Source: SFDP01 sp051891855 (GTDB lineage: Bacteria; Bacillota; Clostridia; Lachnospirales; Lachnospiraceae). Taken from it: a stretch of 64,000 nucleotides of DNA. The stretch is taken from assembly GCA_051891855.1 (NCBI GenBank), contig JBJFFP010000058.1, positions 26,220 through 90,219 of the forward strand, given 5' to 3'. A program made the position numbers and the translations under genes. The notes beneath the pieces are model-generated. The model did no database searches. It had not been told where the DNA came from and saw only the letters and a program-made list of their open reading frames with translations. Below are positions 44,324-54,900 of this stretch, piece by piece (position 1 is the stretch's first letter; every line of letters starts with the position of its first letter).

Positions 44324-44361
44324 GAAGGGGAAGAAGGTAGGAATATCCTTCACCCCTTTTT
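44324..44361 (+). terminator. Terminator between the promoter and the Spo0A-like gene
   Basis: AAGGGG...CCCCTT with an inner GAAGG/CCTTC stem and a TTTTTA run. It can end the coaX-traX unit, but it also lies between the promoter at 44285-44314 and the Spo0A-like start, so it may act as an attenuator. Confidence 0.8.
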
Positions 44362-44385
44362 ATTTACCAAAAAAGGGAGGCCATC

Positions 44386-44928
44386 ATGGAAGACGTAAAG
44401 GTAATGACTACAAATGACAGTGAAGGAATGTTAAAAATACTCAGTGATTTGGTAAATGCCAATAAAGAATTCCACATCAATATTGTAGTGCCCGCAAAAT
44501 CGGGAGGAGCACAGGATGAGTCGGACAGACGTTTTTTTCTTGAACCTCCCATTATGGTGAAAGCTCAGGAAAAGCCGGAGCATGACCTGGAGCAGGATGT
44601 GACGGATATGATTCATGAAATCGGTGTACCGGCACATATTAAGGGCTATCAATACCTTAGAGAGGCCATTATGATGGCAGTGGAGGATATGGATATGCTG
44701 AATTCCATAACCAAAATTCTTTATCCCACCATTGCCAAAAAGTTCCAAACCACACCCAGCAGGGTGGAAAGGGCAATTCGCCATGCCATAGAGGTGGCCT
44801 GGAGCCGGGGAAGAATGGAAACGCTGGACGCCCTCTTTGGCTATACGGTGAATACCGGAAAGGGTAAACCCACCAATTCTGAATTTATTGCTCTTATTGC
44901 AGACAGAATTCGCCTGCAATATCGCTAA
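44386..44928 (+). CDS. Receiver-less Spo0A DNA-binding protein
   Basis: A 180-residue protein whose last 110 residues are a Spo0A C-terminal domain: DMIHEIGVPAHIKGYQYLRE, then TTPSRVERAIRHAIEVAWSRG and GKPTNSEFIALIADR. These match the recognition helix and sigma-contact region of Bacillus Spo0A closely. The N-terminal 70 residues do not form a receiver and have no phospho-acceptor; the bases upstream do not encode one. GGGAGG precedes the ATG. Without a receiver it could bind 0A boxes constitutively or compete with full-length Spo0A. It is followed by glgA after 94 bases. Confidence 0.9.
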   Translation: MEDVKVMTTNDSEGMLKILSDLVNANKEFHINIVVPAKSGGAQDESDRRFFLEPPIMVKAQEKPEHDLEQDVTDMIHEIGVPAHIKGYQYLREAIMMAVEDMDMLNSITKILYPTIAKKFQTTPSRVERAIRHAIEVAWSRGRMETLDALFGYTVNTGKGKPTNSEFIALIADRIRLQYR

Positions 44929-44958
44929 ATTTTCCTTTAAATGAAGAGATAATTAGTG

Positions 44959-44964
44959 TATAAT
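44959..44964 (+). promoter_or_regulatory. -10 element ahead of glgA
   Basis: A perfect TATAAT lies 58 bases before the glgA start. The -35 (TTTAAA at 44936) is weak. Confidence 0.5.
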
Positions 44965-45022
44965 TGTACTGATAGACAAAAGTGGATTCCGCAAGAAGGA
45001 TTCAGGAAAGTGAGGAATTGCA

Positions 45023-46471
45023 GTGAAGAAGATTTTATTTGTTGCATCAGAAGGTGTACCGTTTATCAAAACAGGCGGATTAGCTGACGTAGTAGGTTCC
45101 TTACCCAAATGTATTGATAAAGAATTTTATGATGTTCGTGTGATACTTCCCAAATATACCTGTATGAAGCAGGAGTGGAAGGATAAACTGATTTACAGGA
45201 ACCATTTTTATATGGATTTTCACTGGAGAAATGTTTATGTGGGGATTTTGGAAGCTGAGGTAGAGGGAATCACCTATTATTTTATTGATAATGAAGGCTA
45301 TTTCGGAGGCTTTCGTCCTTACGGCGACGATGTATTATACGAGATTGAGAAGTTTGCTTTCTTTTCAAAGGCCGCACTTTCTGCACTTCCTGTAATCGGA
45401 TTTAAGCCGGATTTGATTCATTGCCATGACTGGCAGACAGGACTGATTCCCGTTTACCTGAAGGAACGATTTGAAAATGGTGAATTTTTCAGAGGAATCA
45501 AGACGGTAATGACCATACATAATTTGAAATTTCAGGGAAGATGGAATGTGCGGGATGTGAAGGACATTACCGGTCTGCCGGACTATTTCTTCACCTCTGA
45601 TAAGCTGGAATGCTATAAGGATGCCAATTTGTTAAAGGGCGGTTTGGTCTATGCAGATGCAATCACCACTGTCAGCAAGACTTATGCAGAAGAGATCAAG
45701 ACTGATTTTTATGGTGAAGGACTTAACGGGCTGTTAAATGCCAGAAGTAAGGATCTTAGAGGAATTGTTAATGGAATTGATTACGATACCTTCAATCCGG
45801 AGACGGATTCTTATATTACCAGAAACTATAATGCAGTGAATTTCCGTAAGGAAAAAGTGAAGAATAAACGGGCACTCCAGGAAGAGCTGGGTCTGGAAGC
45901 AGACGATAAGAAGTTTATGATTGGTATTGTTTCCCGGCTCACGGATCAGAAAGGCTTCGACTTGATTGCCTATGTGATGGATGAATTATGCCAGGATGCT
46001 GTACAGATTGTGGTTTTGGGAACCGGTGAGGAACAGTATGAGAATATGTTCAGGCACTTTGACTGGAAATATGGGAATAAAGTGAGTGCAAATATTTATT
46101 ATTCGGAGGAAAAATCTCATAAGATTTATGCTTCCTGTGATGCTTTCCTTATGCCTTCCCTGTTTGAGCCCTGTGGACTTAGTCAGCTGATGGCTCTCAG
46201 ATACGGAACCATCCCCATCGTTAGAGAAACCGGTGGACTAAAAGACACAGTGGAGCCCTATAACGAATATGAAAGTAAGGGAACGGGCTTTAGCTTCACC
46301 AATTATAATGCCCATGAAATGTTGGCGGCAATCCGCTATGCTGAGCATATTTTTTACGATAAGAAAAGAGAATGGAATAAAATTGTGGATCGTGCCATGG
46401 CTGCAGATTTCTCATGGGAGGTTTCAGCTAAGAAGTATCAGGAAATGTATGATTGGTTAATCGGGTATTGA
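45023..46471 (+). CDS. glgA: Glycogen synthase GlgA
   Basis: Adds glucose from ADP-glucose to glycogen chains. The 482-residue GT5 enzyme has the ADP-glucose loop KTGGLADVVGSLPK near the N terminus, HCHDWQTGLIP, and the C-terminal EPCGLSQLMALRYGT with the catalytic Glu. It begins with GTG preceded by GTGAGG. No glgB, glgC or glgD is adjacent. Clostridia store glycogen-like granulose before sporulation, so the position behind a Spo0A-like gene may be meaningful. Confidence 0.96.
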   Translation: MKKILFVASEGVPFIKTGGLADVVGSLPKCIDKEFYDVRVILPKYTCMKQEWKDKLIYRNHFYMDFHWRNVYVGILEAEVEGITYYFIDNEGYFGGFRPYGDDVLYEIEKFAFFSKAALSALPVIGFKPDLIHCHDWQTGLIPVYLKERFENGEFFRGIKTVMTIHNLKFQGRWNVRDVKDITGLPDYFFTSDKLECYKDANLLKGGLVYADAITTVSKTYAEEIKTDFYGEGLNGLLNARSKDLRGIVNGIDYDTFNPETDSYITRNYNAVNFRKEKVKNKRALQEELGLEADDKKFMIGIVSRLTDQKGFDLIAYVMDELCQDAVQIVVLGTGEEQYENMFRHFDWKYGNKVSANIYYSEEKSHKIYASCDAFLMPSLFEPCGLSQLMALRYGTIPIVRETGGLKDTVEPYNEYESKGTGFSFTNYNAHEMLAAIRYAEHIFYDKKREWNKIVDRAMAADFSWEVSAKKYQEMYDWLIGY

Positions 46472-46476
46472 GAATA

Positions 46477-46527
46477 AACAGACTCCTTCGGCGGCCGGAT
46501 AAATATTCGGGAGCCGGGGAGTTTGTT
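46477..46527 (+). terminator. Hairpin after glgA
   Basis: AACAGACTCC pairs with GGAGTTTGTT (one wobble), with an inner CGGC/GCCG stem. The T-tract after it is poor, so termination strength is uncertain. Confidence 0.55.
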
Positions 46528-46550
46528 ACGTTAAAAACGGAGATGAAAAC

Positions 46551-49500
46551 ATGAGGATGAAAAGGATATTGACTATTTTACTGTCTTTATCTTTAGTACT
46601 TGGAAACACTGCGGGAGTACAGGCGAAAGAAAATAGTTCGGTTTCAGAAAACAGCATGGAAGTTTTGGAGGAGACCGCAGACAGTCAGGAAGAAATACAG
46701 AAAGAGGAAGAGGAACAGAAAGAGGAAGAAGCAACGGAAGTTTTTGATTCGGTTTCGGATAATACCCCGGCTTCGGAAGAGGATAGCAGTATTTCAGAAA
46801 ATTCGGTTTCTTCCAATGAGATAGATTTCCTTTCAGTGCAGGCGGAGCAAGCTGACCAGGCTGCGGAAACGGAATGGATTATCCTTAAGGAAGCAGAAGA
46901 GGACGGAACCCTCAGACAACTGCAGGGATTCATCAGTTGGGCAGATGTGTTAAGCTATCTCAATACCTTATCCCACAGCACCGGAGAGTATATAGTGGAA
47001 ATTTCCCGGGACTGGGAGACGAAGGAAGCGCTGACTCTTCCTTCGGGGGTGAAAAAAATCACCTTTAAGGGAGTAACTGAAAGCAGAATAGTATTGACCT
47101 ATTCGGGAGATTTAAAGCTTCAAAGTGACACTGCCTTTGAAAATATAGAACTGAAGGCAATTAAATTCAATTCCGGCATGGAGGAGGAGTATCACAGTCT
47201 TCTTACGTTAAATGGGAAAAAGCTGTCACTTATGAATGTAACGACGAACTTTTCTGCAGTAATCGGCAGTGCGGCAGCAACCATTGAATTATCGTCTTCA
47301 GCTATTGATGTGGATAAGGCGGTTTCCAGTTTAGGCTGTCTGGTAATGGATAAAGCCCGGTTAAGGGCTGAAAGTCTTACGGTGACTGACCGGCTGACCA
47401 TGAGCTCATCTGAGATTGACTGTAGAGGCAAAATCGTGTTAAAGGATGTGGTATCTGAGGACGGCGGAAATTCCCTTTCTTATGGCGGAAATTCTTCCGG
47501 TAACATTCTGACCCTTTCCGGAATGGTAAGCAGCAGGGATGAGGGTGATGAAACCGTCGAGGTAATCCGCGTGGAAAATGGCGAGAGGATAGGGAAAGAA
47601 GCCGTCATTCGGAAAAACGCCATTACCCTTAAGGTAAAGGCAGTTGAAGCCGGTCAGGGCTATCAAAAGGGAGTTCTACTGGCCAATATTCCTAAAGCAG
47701 GCTCCGGCTGGTTCGTTTTGGGCTCAGATTTTTCCGAAACACAGGGAAGTGAAGAAAACAAAACAGTAAGAACCATTTCTTATACAGCATACAAAAAGGA
47801 TAATGCGCTTTATTGTGGAGAAATTGAAGAAAATGTTCGCCTGTATTCTTCCTTTGGCAAAGAGGGAGACTATGCCTACAACAGCAGCTTTACTACGCTT
47901 CAGGAGGCATTGTGGGAAATTGACAAGCAGGGAAATAAAGAGAATTATTATCTGATTGAATTATTGGATGCCCAGGAGAATACAGCAACCTTTTCCAATA
48001 TGTCCCTCGCCTTTCCTACTAAGGCATCGGAAATCCGAATTACGGGAAGCAAAAGTCTGACGGAGGTAAATCTGTACTTTAAGGGGAATCTTACCCTTAA
48101 AGGAAATCTTGTTTTTGAGGATATTACCTTTATTCCGGCAGCAGCTTCCATCATCAATCTGGGTGGGTATAGTCTTACCCTCATTGACTGTAAGGTGGAG
48201 GGAAAAACTGCCGCAGCCGCATTTACGGGAATAAAAGGAACGGGAGTTACGGGTTCATCCCGATTAATTCTTAAGGATACGGATTTAACCGTCAGGGGAG
48301 TAGTACAGAATATCGGAGAGCTCAATTTATCAGGAGAGCGATATTCCTCCCTATACGCCGATGGTGCAATCTCTCTGGGAAATGTGGTTTTGGAGGCAGA
48401 GGGAAAAATCACCGGTGCAGCCACCGTATCCAGGAAAAATGGAGATATAATTAAAATTGTGCCTCAGATTACAATCAACGGTGAGGTATCTTCTTCCTCG
48501 GAAAAGGTTCTTTCTCTGGATTTGCAGGAAAAAGTGGGAAGCATCTGGAAGCAGTTGGATTTTGATGCTGATGAAATGGACAAGCTCAGAGACATAGGTG
48601 TACCCATGGCAAAGGCAGTGCAGGTAACCTATGGGGATATTGTTGCAGAGCAGTCAGCAAACGTAAAGCTGATTAAATCCGGCGGCTATCTGACTTTTAT
48701 CAATGGAGGCCCGGGAGTAACCTTAAGCTTTATCGAAAAAGATACTTTAAAAACGATTTCCTGCCCCAGCTTTGCTGATGCAGTAACGGAAATCAACAAT
48801 CGGAAAACAAAACAGGATTACCGGATTACTTTGCATGGCTCAGTTACAGAGACATCAGCCAAAAATCTGAAAGCATTGACTATGCCGAATAAGAAATATG
48901 TACAAAGTCTGACCATTGAATCCGATTCCTCCGAAGATGCGGAAACCATTTTTTTGCATTACATGGGAAATATTACCCAGACCTGTAATATCCGGCTGAA
49001 GGATGTTCATTTTGTGCAATGGATTAAGGTGGGAAGCACATATCAGGCCGCTCATATGGCTAAGGAGGATTATCCTCCGGCAGTAACATGGAATACCGGC
49101 GGATTTCAACTGGAGCTGGAAGGCAATAATACCTTTAACACCCCCTTGAATTTAAAGGGCGGAACGAAGGGGACTCTGGTTTTTCATGGGGATGGAAGGC
49201 TGAATACCAGAACCAATCATTATGTGGAGGACAGAAGAAAAACGGATAGTACCATCTTTGGAATGCTGACCGCGTTTGCTTCGGTAGAAATCAGAGACTG
49301 TACCCTTACTCTACAGGAATACTGTAGCAGCCCGGGGGCGGCTAAGTATACAGCCAGCAACAATCAGATGAGTAGTCTGTCCGTTACGGAAGGAAGCCTT
49401 AAGGTGACAGGAGACAACGCCAAGGGCTCCCTTAAAGCCACAGCTCTTCTGGTGGATAATGGAGAAGTGCTTGTGGGCGGAAAAGTTAATCTGGGCAATC

Positions 49501-51893
49501 TTTCCCTGAAGGGAGAGCAGAAAGCAAAGATTTCCGCAGATTTGGATTTTAATATTACCGGGACACTTACCAGTTTAACGGATAATGCAACCCTAATTAC
49601 CCGCTTAAAAGGAAGCGGGAAGGCTCCCTATCTGAACGTTAGCGGAAGCGTGGTACGGGGAGAAGGAATCTATCCCATTTATGTGGGTGTTTATCCGGAA
49701 ATAACTGCCTCCTCCCAGATTCGGCAGGAAGCGGTGACACTAAAGGATGCACCCAAGCCAACCGGGCAGCTTCTTACGGCAAAGAAGGCCATGGCAGGGG
49801 ATTTTCGGCCCATTGCCGCCAATTATTCGGGGGGAGAATACAGTACGGAGAACACCTCCGGCTACATGATGTTTAAATCCGGCAGCAGCATCTACGTCTA
49901 CGAAGGGGGTAAGGCAAAGCTGGCGGTTTACCGAAATGGGCAACTAATGGGCTATTATCCTTCCGTTAAAGAGGCGACGGCAGCGGTAAATGCCTTAAAA
50001 GATAAGACGGCAGAATACACCTATGTGCTTACCGGACAGAACGGAACAGCCCTGGAGCCGATTCGGCTCACGCTTCCTTCACAGGCAGCAAAGCTGACCA
50101 TCAGGCCTTCTGAAGGCTATTTGCGGGGAATCTATTTCACCGGGAACCTTTCTTTAGGCTGTGATATCGTTATGGAGGAAATTAGTTTTTTCCCGGTAAG
50201 CAAGGGGAAAGGAGCAGCCTTTAACATTACCACCAACGGCTATGATTTGGAATTGAAGGACAGCTCAGTGGGAGAAGCTCTGTCGGGAATGAGATTAAAC
50301 AGTATTATCGGAAAAGGTAATTCAGAGGTTACCCTTTCCTCAGAGGCTTTGCAGATTACCGGCTCTCTTACCGGAGTAAAGACCTTAAGGGTATCGGAAA
50401 ACCTTACGGTAAAGGGAAGCCTGAAAGCCGGAACACTTGTATTGAGCAACAGCCAGGCCGGAAAGGCGGTAACTCTTAGGGGAGAGGGAAGCATTGTCCT
50501 GAATGATGTGGAACACCGAGGAACCAGTCAGAACACCATCCAATACACAAGAACGGCTAAAAATATAACGAATCTGACCGTTAATCAGCAGGTGAAAAAT
50601 ACCGGTTCTGCTGTCCTTTTGCTGGAACAGATAACCACTAATCTGGTAAGCAGCAGTGATGACTATACCTTAAGCAATGAGGCAGTGGCAGGAACCAGAG
50701 TTATCCTGGCGGCAAAAAAACGTTTGCTTAATTTACCCAGGGCATCAACGGACTCCTTTGAAGTTATGGTGACAGACATTTCCCTTACCCGGAATGCCCA
50801 AAGCAGTGGGGGCATCAGGCTTCAGAAAGAAGGAGTGGTGAAGGCAGATAAGGGAGTATTTTATATCGGAAATACCTCCGGGGCAGAAAATGTGCTGGCT
50901 GCACACAGGGTGGTTTTATCTGATGGTACGACATCTACCAATTGTCTGGATTATACCCAGGCCATCAATGAAATTAACAGCCGGAATAAGCTGGAGGCAG
51001 AATATATTCTTAAGTTCAGCAATGCCGGGAAGGGAGCAGGAGTACCGGACACCAATCTGACGGATAGTTCTTTGTACAGCAGTCTGCCTCAGCCAAAGGC
51101 AAATACGAAGACCGGGCTTACCATATCCGGGGAAGCGGATTCCTCTGTTACGCTCACCTTTACCGGTGCAATAAGTGCTTACGGCTCCTTAACCCTGGAA
51201 AATCTTGTGCTGAATCCGGTAAAGTCCGGAAAAGATGGAACGGCATCTGATATGAAGATAACCCTTTCGGGGGATAAAGCCTTATCCAAATTGTACCTTA
51301 GAGGGGTAGGGACACAGGCCGACAGCAATGGAGCATCCGGCTGGATCAGCTCCATAAGAGGGGTGAAAAATAAAACATCCATAACGGCAGAAGGCTGCAA
51401 ACAGTTATTGATTAAAGGGGGAATCAGTAATGTTGATCAGCTGCGGCTTAAAAGCAGCAGTCTGCTGACCAAGGGAAATTCTGCTGTAAACACAATTTTT
51501 CTTGAAGAAGGAGGAAACTGGTGCAGTATGGCCGGACTGACGGTACAGACGATACAGGTGCTTTCAGATGCAGAGACCAGCTGGCTGGGAACCCAGCAGG
51601 ATAAAAACGGCAATTCACGACTGACGGTGAAGGGAATGGTAGAGAAGGGGATTCTTCTTTGCCGGCAGTATCAGTATGGAGCAGCCCTGCCTATAGAAAT
51701 CAGCTCCTATAAGGATGTATCCCTGGCTATTGCTCCCAAAGCGAAAGCGGATTCCTTTAGAGCCTATCCCTATCGGGAACAGCTGCTAAAGGAAGGTACG
51801 GCTTGGGATGGAGTGAATCGGAATAATCTGATTGCCTATAAGGATGGGAATTATATTAAAAACGGAAGACTGGATGAGATAGAGAATCAATAA
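46551..51893 (+). CDS. Giant secreted protein with five probable beta-helix modules
   Basis: A 1780-residue protein I do not recognise as a named family. A signal peptide (MKRILTILLSLSLVLG, cut near VQAKE) is followed by an acidic Ser/Glu-rich segment with SxSEN-type repeats (about 25-100). Five divergent modules follow, starting near residues 125, 445, 738, 1133 and 1465. Each opens with a helix such as SWADVLSYLNTL, TTLQEALWEID or ADAVTEINN, followed by a strand-rich part with a pattern like LTLKGNLVFEDITF, as in right-handed beta-helix adhesins and pectate-lyase-like folds. No LPxTG, choline-binding or S-layer anchor is seen. A glucosaminidase gene follows 20 bases downstream. Alternative start: the second Met, two codons later. 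Confidence 0.8.
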   Translation: MRMKRILTILLSLSLVLGNTAGVQAKENSSVSENSMEVLEETADSQEEIQKEEEEQKEEEATEVFDSVSDNTPASEEDSSISENSVSSNEIDFLSVQAEQADQAAETEWIILKEAEEDGTLRQLQGFISWADVLSYLNTLSHSTGEYIVEISRDWETKEALTLPSGVKKITFKGVTESRIVLTYSGDLKLQSDTAFENIELKAIKFNSGMEEEYHSLLTLNGKKLSLMNVTTNFSAVIGSAAATIELSSSAIDVDKAVSSLGCLVMDKARLRAESLTVTDRLTMSSSEIDCRGKIVLKDVVSEDGGNSLSYGGNSSGNILTLSGMVSSRDEGDETVEVIRVENGERIGKEAVIRKNAITLKVKAVEAGQGYQKGVLLANIPKAGSGWFVLGSDFSETQGSEENKTVRTISYTAYKKDNALYCGEIEENVRLYSSFGKEGDYAYNSSFTTLQEALWEIDKQGNKENYYLIELLDAQENTATFSNMSLAFPTKASEIRITGSKSLTEVNLYFKGNLTLKGNLVFEDITFIPAAASIINLGGYSLTLIDCKVEGKTAAAAFTGIKGTGVTGSSRLILKDTDLTVRGVVQNIGELNLSGERYSSLYADGAISLGNVVLEAEGKITGAATVSRKNGDIIKIVPQITINGEVSSSSEKVLSLDLQEKVGSIWKQLDFDADEMDKLRDIGVPMAKAVQVTYGDIVAEQSANVKLIKSGGYLTFINGGPGVTLSFIEKDTLKTISCPSFADAVTEINNRKTKQDYRITLHGSVTETSAKNLKALTMPNKKYVQSLTIESDSSEDAETIFLHYMGNITQTCNIRLKDVHFVQWIKVGSTYQAAHMAKEDYPPAVTWNTGGFQLELEGNNTFNTPLNLKGGTKGTLVFHGDGRLNTRTNHYVEDRRKTDSTIFGMLTAFASVEIRDCTLTLQEYCSSPGAAKYTASNNQMSSLSVTEGSLKVTGDNAKGSLKATALLVDNGEVLVGGKVNLGNLSLKGEQKAKISADLDFNITGTLTSLTDNATLITRLKGSGKAPYLNVSGSVVRGEGIYPIYVGVYPEITASSQIRQEAVTLKDAPKPTGQLLTAKKAMAGDFRPIAANYSGGEYSTENTSGYMMFKSGSSIYVYEGGKAKLAVYRNGQLMGYYPSVKEATAAVNALKDKTAEYTYVLTGQNGTALEPIRLTLPSQAAKLTIRPSEGYLRGIYFTGNLSLGCDIVMEEISFFPVSKGKGAAFNITTNGYDLELKDSSVGEALSGMRLNSIIGKGNSEVTLSSEALQITGSLTGVKTLRVSENLTVKGSLKAGTLVLSNSQAGKAVTLRGEGSIVLNDVEHRGTSQNTIQYTRTAKNITNLTVNQQVKNTGSAVLLLEQITTNLVSSSDDYTLSNEAVAGTRVILAAKKRLLNLPRASTDSFEVMVTDISLTRNAQSSGGIRLQKEGVVKADKGVFYIGNTSGAENVLAAHRVVLSDGTTSTNCLDYTQAINEINSRNKLEAEYILKFSNAGKGAGVPDTNLTDSSLYSSLPQPKANTKTGLTISGEADSSVTLTFTGAISAYGSLTLENLVLNPVKSGKDGTASDMKITLSGDKALSKLYLRGVGTQADSNGASGWISSIRGVKNKTSITAEGCKQLLIKGGISNVDQLRLKSSSLLTKGNSAVNTIFLEEGGNWCSMAGLTVQTIQVLSDAETSWLGTQQDKNGNSRLTVKGMVEKGILLCRQYQYGAALPIEISSYKDVSLAIAPKAKADSFRAYPYREQLLKEGTAWDGVNRNNLIAYKDGNYIKNGRLDEIENQ

Positions 51894-51913
51894 CCGAAGG
51901 AAGAGAAAAGAGG

Positions 51914-54900
51914 TTGAACAGTTTGTTACCAATGAGAAAGAAAGGATTTTTGGCAGCAGTGCTTTGTCTGTGCCTGTTTCTGAATACAGGCAGCTACGCT
52001 TTGGCTGTACAAAGCAATGAAGACACAGTCAGTGGAAACAATATCGCTGGAGGTTGGGATGAGAGTTATCCGGAAGATGCGGATGAGGCCGGTGAGAAAT
52101 TGGAAGCCCTGGCCCGGGAAAAAGAAATTTATGCCCTTGTCTATCTGACGGATACCTATGAAGTTAAGGCAGATGCAGCCGGCAGTGCCAAAACCGTAGC
52201 TGTCCTCCCTACGGCATGGACGGTTCAGATTCTGGGAATGAAGGTAGAAGTGTATAATCAGGAAGAGGACCTTTTTCGTGTATGGTACCGGGTGCAGTTT
52301 TATCAGCAGGATGAGCTGCTTTCCGGCTATATAGAAGAGGCTTATCTGGCTTATTCCGATGAACGCTTACTGGAATGGAAGCAGCAGTACCCTTCCCTTT
52401 TCCCGGAGAATAACGTCAGTCTGCTATCCACCACAACCTACTACAGTGATGTGGAACGCTTTCCTAGCAGTTATCAGGTCTATTTGAAAAAGCTTAAGGA
52501 AACACATCCCAACTGGATTTTTGTTCCGATGAATGTTAATCGTGACTGGGAGGAATGTGTCCGGGAACAGCTGGGAAACTACAGCTGGATTTACTATACG
52601 CAGCCGGAACGGTTTCGTGGAGAAAAAATAAACAGCAGCTGGTACTATGCCAGCTATGAAGGAATTTCTTATTATATGGATCCTCGAAACTTTCTTACGG
52701 AGGAGAATATTTTCCAATTTGAGCAGAATACCTACAATGCCTCCTATCATACCCAGGCAGCTCTGCAGAATTTTTTAAACGGTACCTTTATGGCAGGAAC
52801 CATTCCTGGAGACAGTCTGGGGAGAACCTATGCCTACACCATTTGGACTTCCGGAAAAGATCGGGGGCTAAGTCCCTTTAACCTGGCAGCCCGTGTAATT
52901 CAGGAGCAGGGGGTGAAGGGGACTTCGGCCATGATTTCCGGAACCTATCCCGGTTATGAAGGCTACTATAATTATTATAATATCAGTGCCAGCGGAACTA
53001 CGGATGCAGAGGTTCTAAAAAACGGACTTACTTATGCCAGAAACCAGGGATGGAATACCCGTTATAAATCCCTCTATGAAGGGGCTGCTTTTATCGGAAA
53101 CAGCTATATTCTTAAAGGGCAGGACACTCTGTATCTGCAAAAGTTTGATGTGGAAAAAAGCAGGGGCTATTTACACCAGTATATGCAGAATATTATGGCA
53201 CCCTATACGGAAGGGCGTTCCATGCGCAGCATGTATGTATCAGCAGGCTCTATAAACAGTGCCTTTGTATTTAAAATTCCGGTATTCAAAAACATGCCGG
53301 GGGCAAATTATACGCTGACGCCTGCAAGCCTTACGCTGGAAAAAGGAAAATCCTCATCCTTGAGCTTAAAGTGCAACGGTATTTTGGTATCTGATCCTCA
53401 AAGCGTTGCTGTTTTTTCTTCCGGTAATCCCACAGTGGCCCAGGTATCCCAGACCGGAGTGGTTACGGCCAAGGGAAGTGGAGAAACGGTGATTCGTGCC
53501 AGAATCCAAAATGGGGATGAAGAGGTAGAGCTGACAGTTCAAGTCAAGGTACTTGCAGCATTAAAGGGAATCAGTCTGGATCAGTCTGAAATCCAGCTGT
53601 ATGTAAAAGAAGATTTAACCGAACAAGTGGCTTTTTTAGATGAAGAAGGCAGGACTCAATATCTGGATGGGAAGGACTGTCCTGGGGAAGCAGCTTTACA
53701 GGTGATCTATGATCCCTGGGATACCACTGATGAACGTACTGTAAGGTGGACGGTAGAGGATGAAAACATTCTTACGCTTGAGCCGGATTCGCAGGATGGC
53801 TCAAGGGTTGTCCTTTATGCAAAAGCGGGAGGAATGACTACAGTTACTGCACAGGTGGGGAAATTTACTGCTTCCGTACAGGTAAAGGTCAGAGTTCCCA
53901 TGAGCAGTGCAGAAGTAACAACGACGAAGCTGTCCTTATACCGGGGGCAGTCCCGGCAGTTAATGGTAAAATACAGTCCCTTTACCACTACGGATATTGT
54001 TGAACCGGAATGGTACAGCGATAATGAGGACATTGTTGTGGTCAAAAATGGAGTCATCTATGCTGTAGGAGAGGGAAGTACCAAGATTCACGGTGCAGTA
54101 GGACCCTTCGATGGAAGTCAGGCTAAGCTCAGCTGTGAGGTAAGTGTAGAGGCTTGTCAGGTTGTGTTTAAAAATAAGAATGGGACAGACTGGGTGACAG
54201 CAAAAGGAGATTATGGAAAATCTCTGGAATATCTGTCTTCGGAGACAGGAGAAATTCCCTGGCTGCCGGAAAGTGAGGGGGAGATTTTCATGGGCTGGTA
54301 TACCGGTGAAAACGGCCAGGGAGATGAGATTACTTCTTCCACCACTTTATATGATCATCTTACGGTCTATCCCTATTTTGTGAGTAGGGAGCAGGAGTTT
54401 TATGTAAAACCCATTGGAAATCTAATGTATACCGGTGCCTCTTTAAAACCGGAGCCGGAGGTTTACAGTGGAAGCAGCAAGCTGGTTAAGGGAGTGGATT
54501 ATACGGTTTCCTATGAGAATAACAAGGACGTAAGCACAGATAAGGACACAGTCAATCTGCCCACGGTAAGGATAAAAGGAAAAGGAAAGTATACGCAGAC
54601 CATTACCGTAACCTTTAATATTCTGCCTAAGAATATTTCCCATCAGGATATTAAGACTCAGGATTTAACCACTGCTTACACGGGAAGACTGCAGAAAATG
54701 CAGCCGGAGCTGTGGGATGGGGAGAGAAGTCTTCAATGGAATAAGGATTATCTTCTGGAATATCCGGATACCTCCCAGGGGGCCTATCTGGAAGCCGGAA
54801 CCTATGAAATTACAATTACAGGAAAGGGAAACTATACCGGCGTCAGGACGGTTTATCTTACCATCAGTAAGAGGATTCGGCTTTCTCAGGTTACGGTAGG

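Noticed and set aside
44232..44385. Frameshifted receiver domain upstream of the Spo0A-like gene
   Set aside because: Only about 150 bases are available, with stops in the frames read, a promoter and a terminator; a 120-residue receiver cannot fit.
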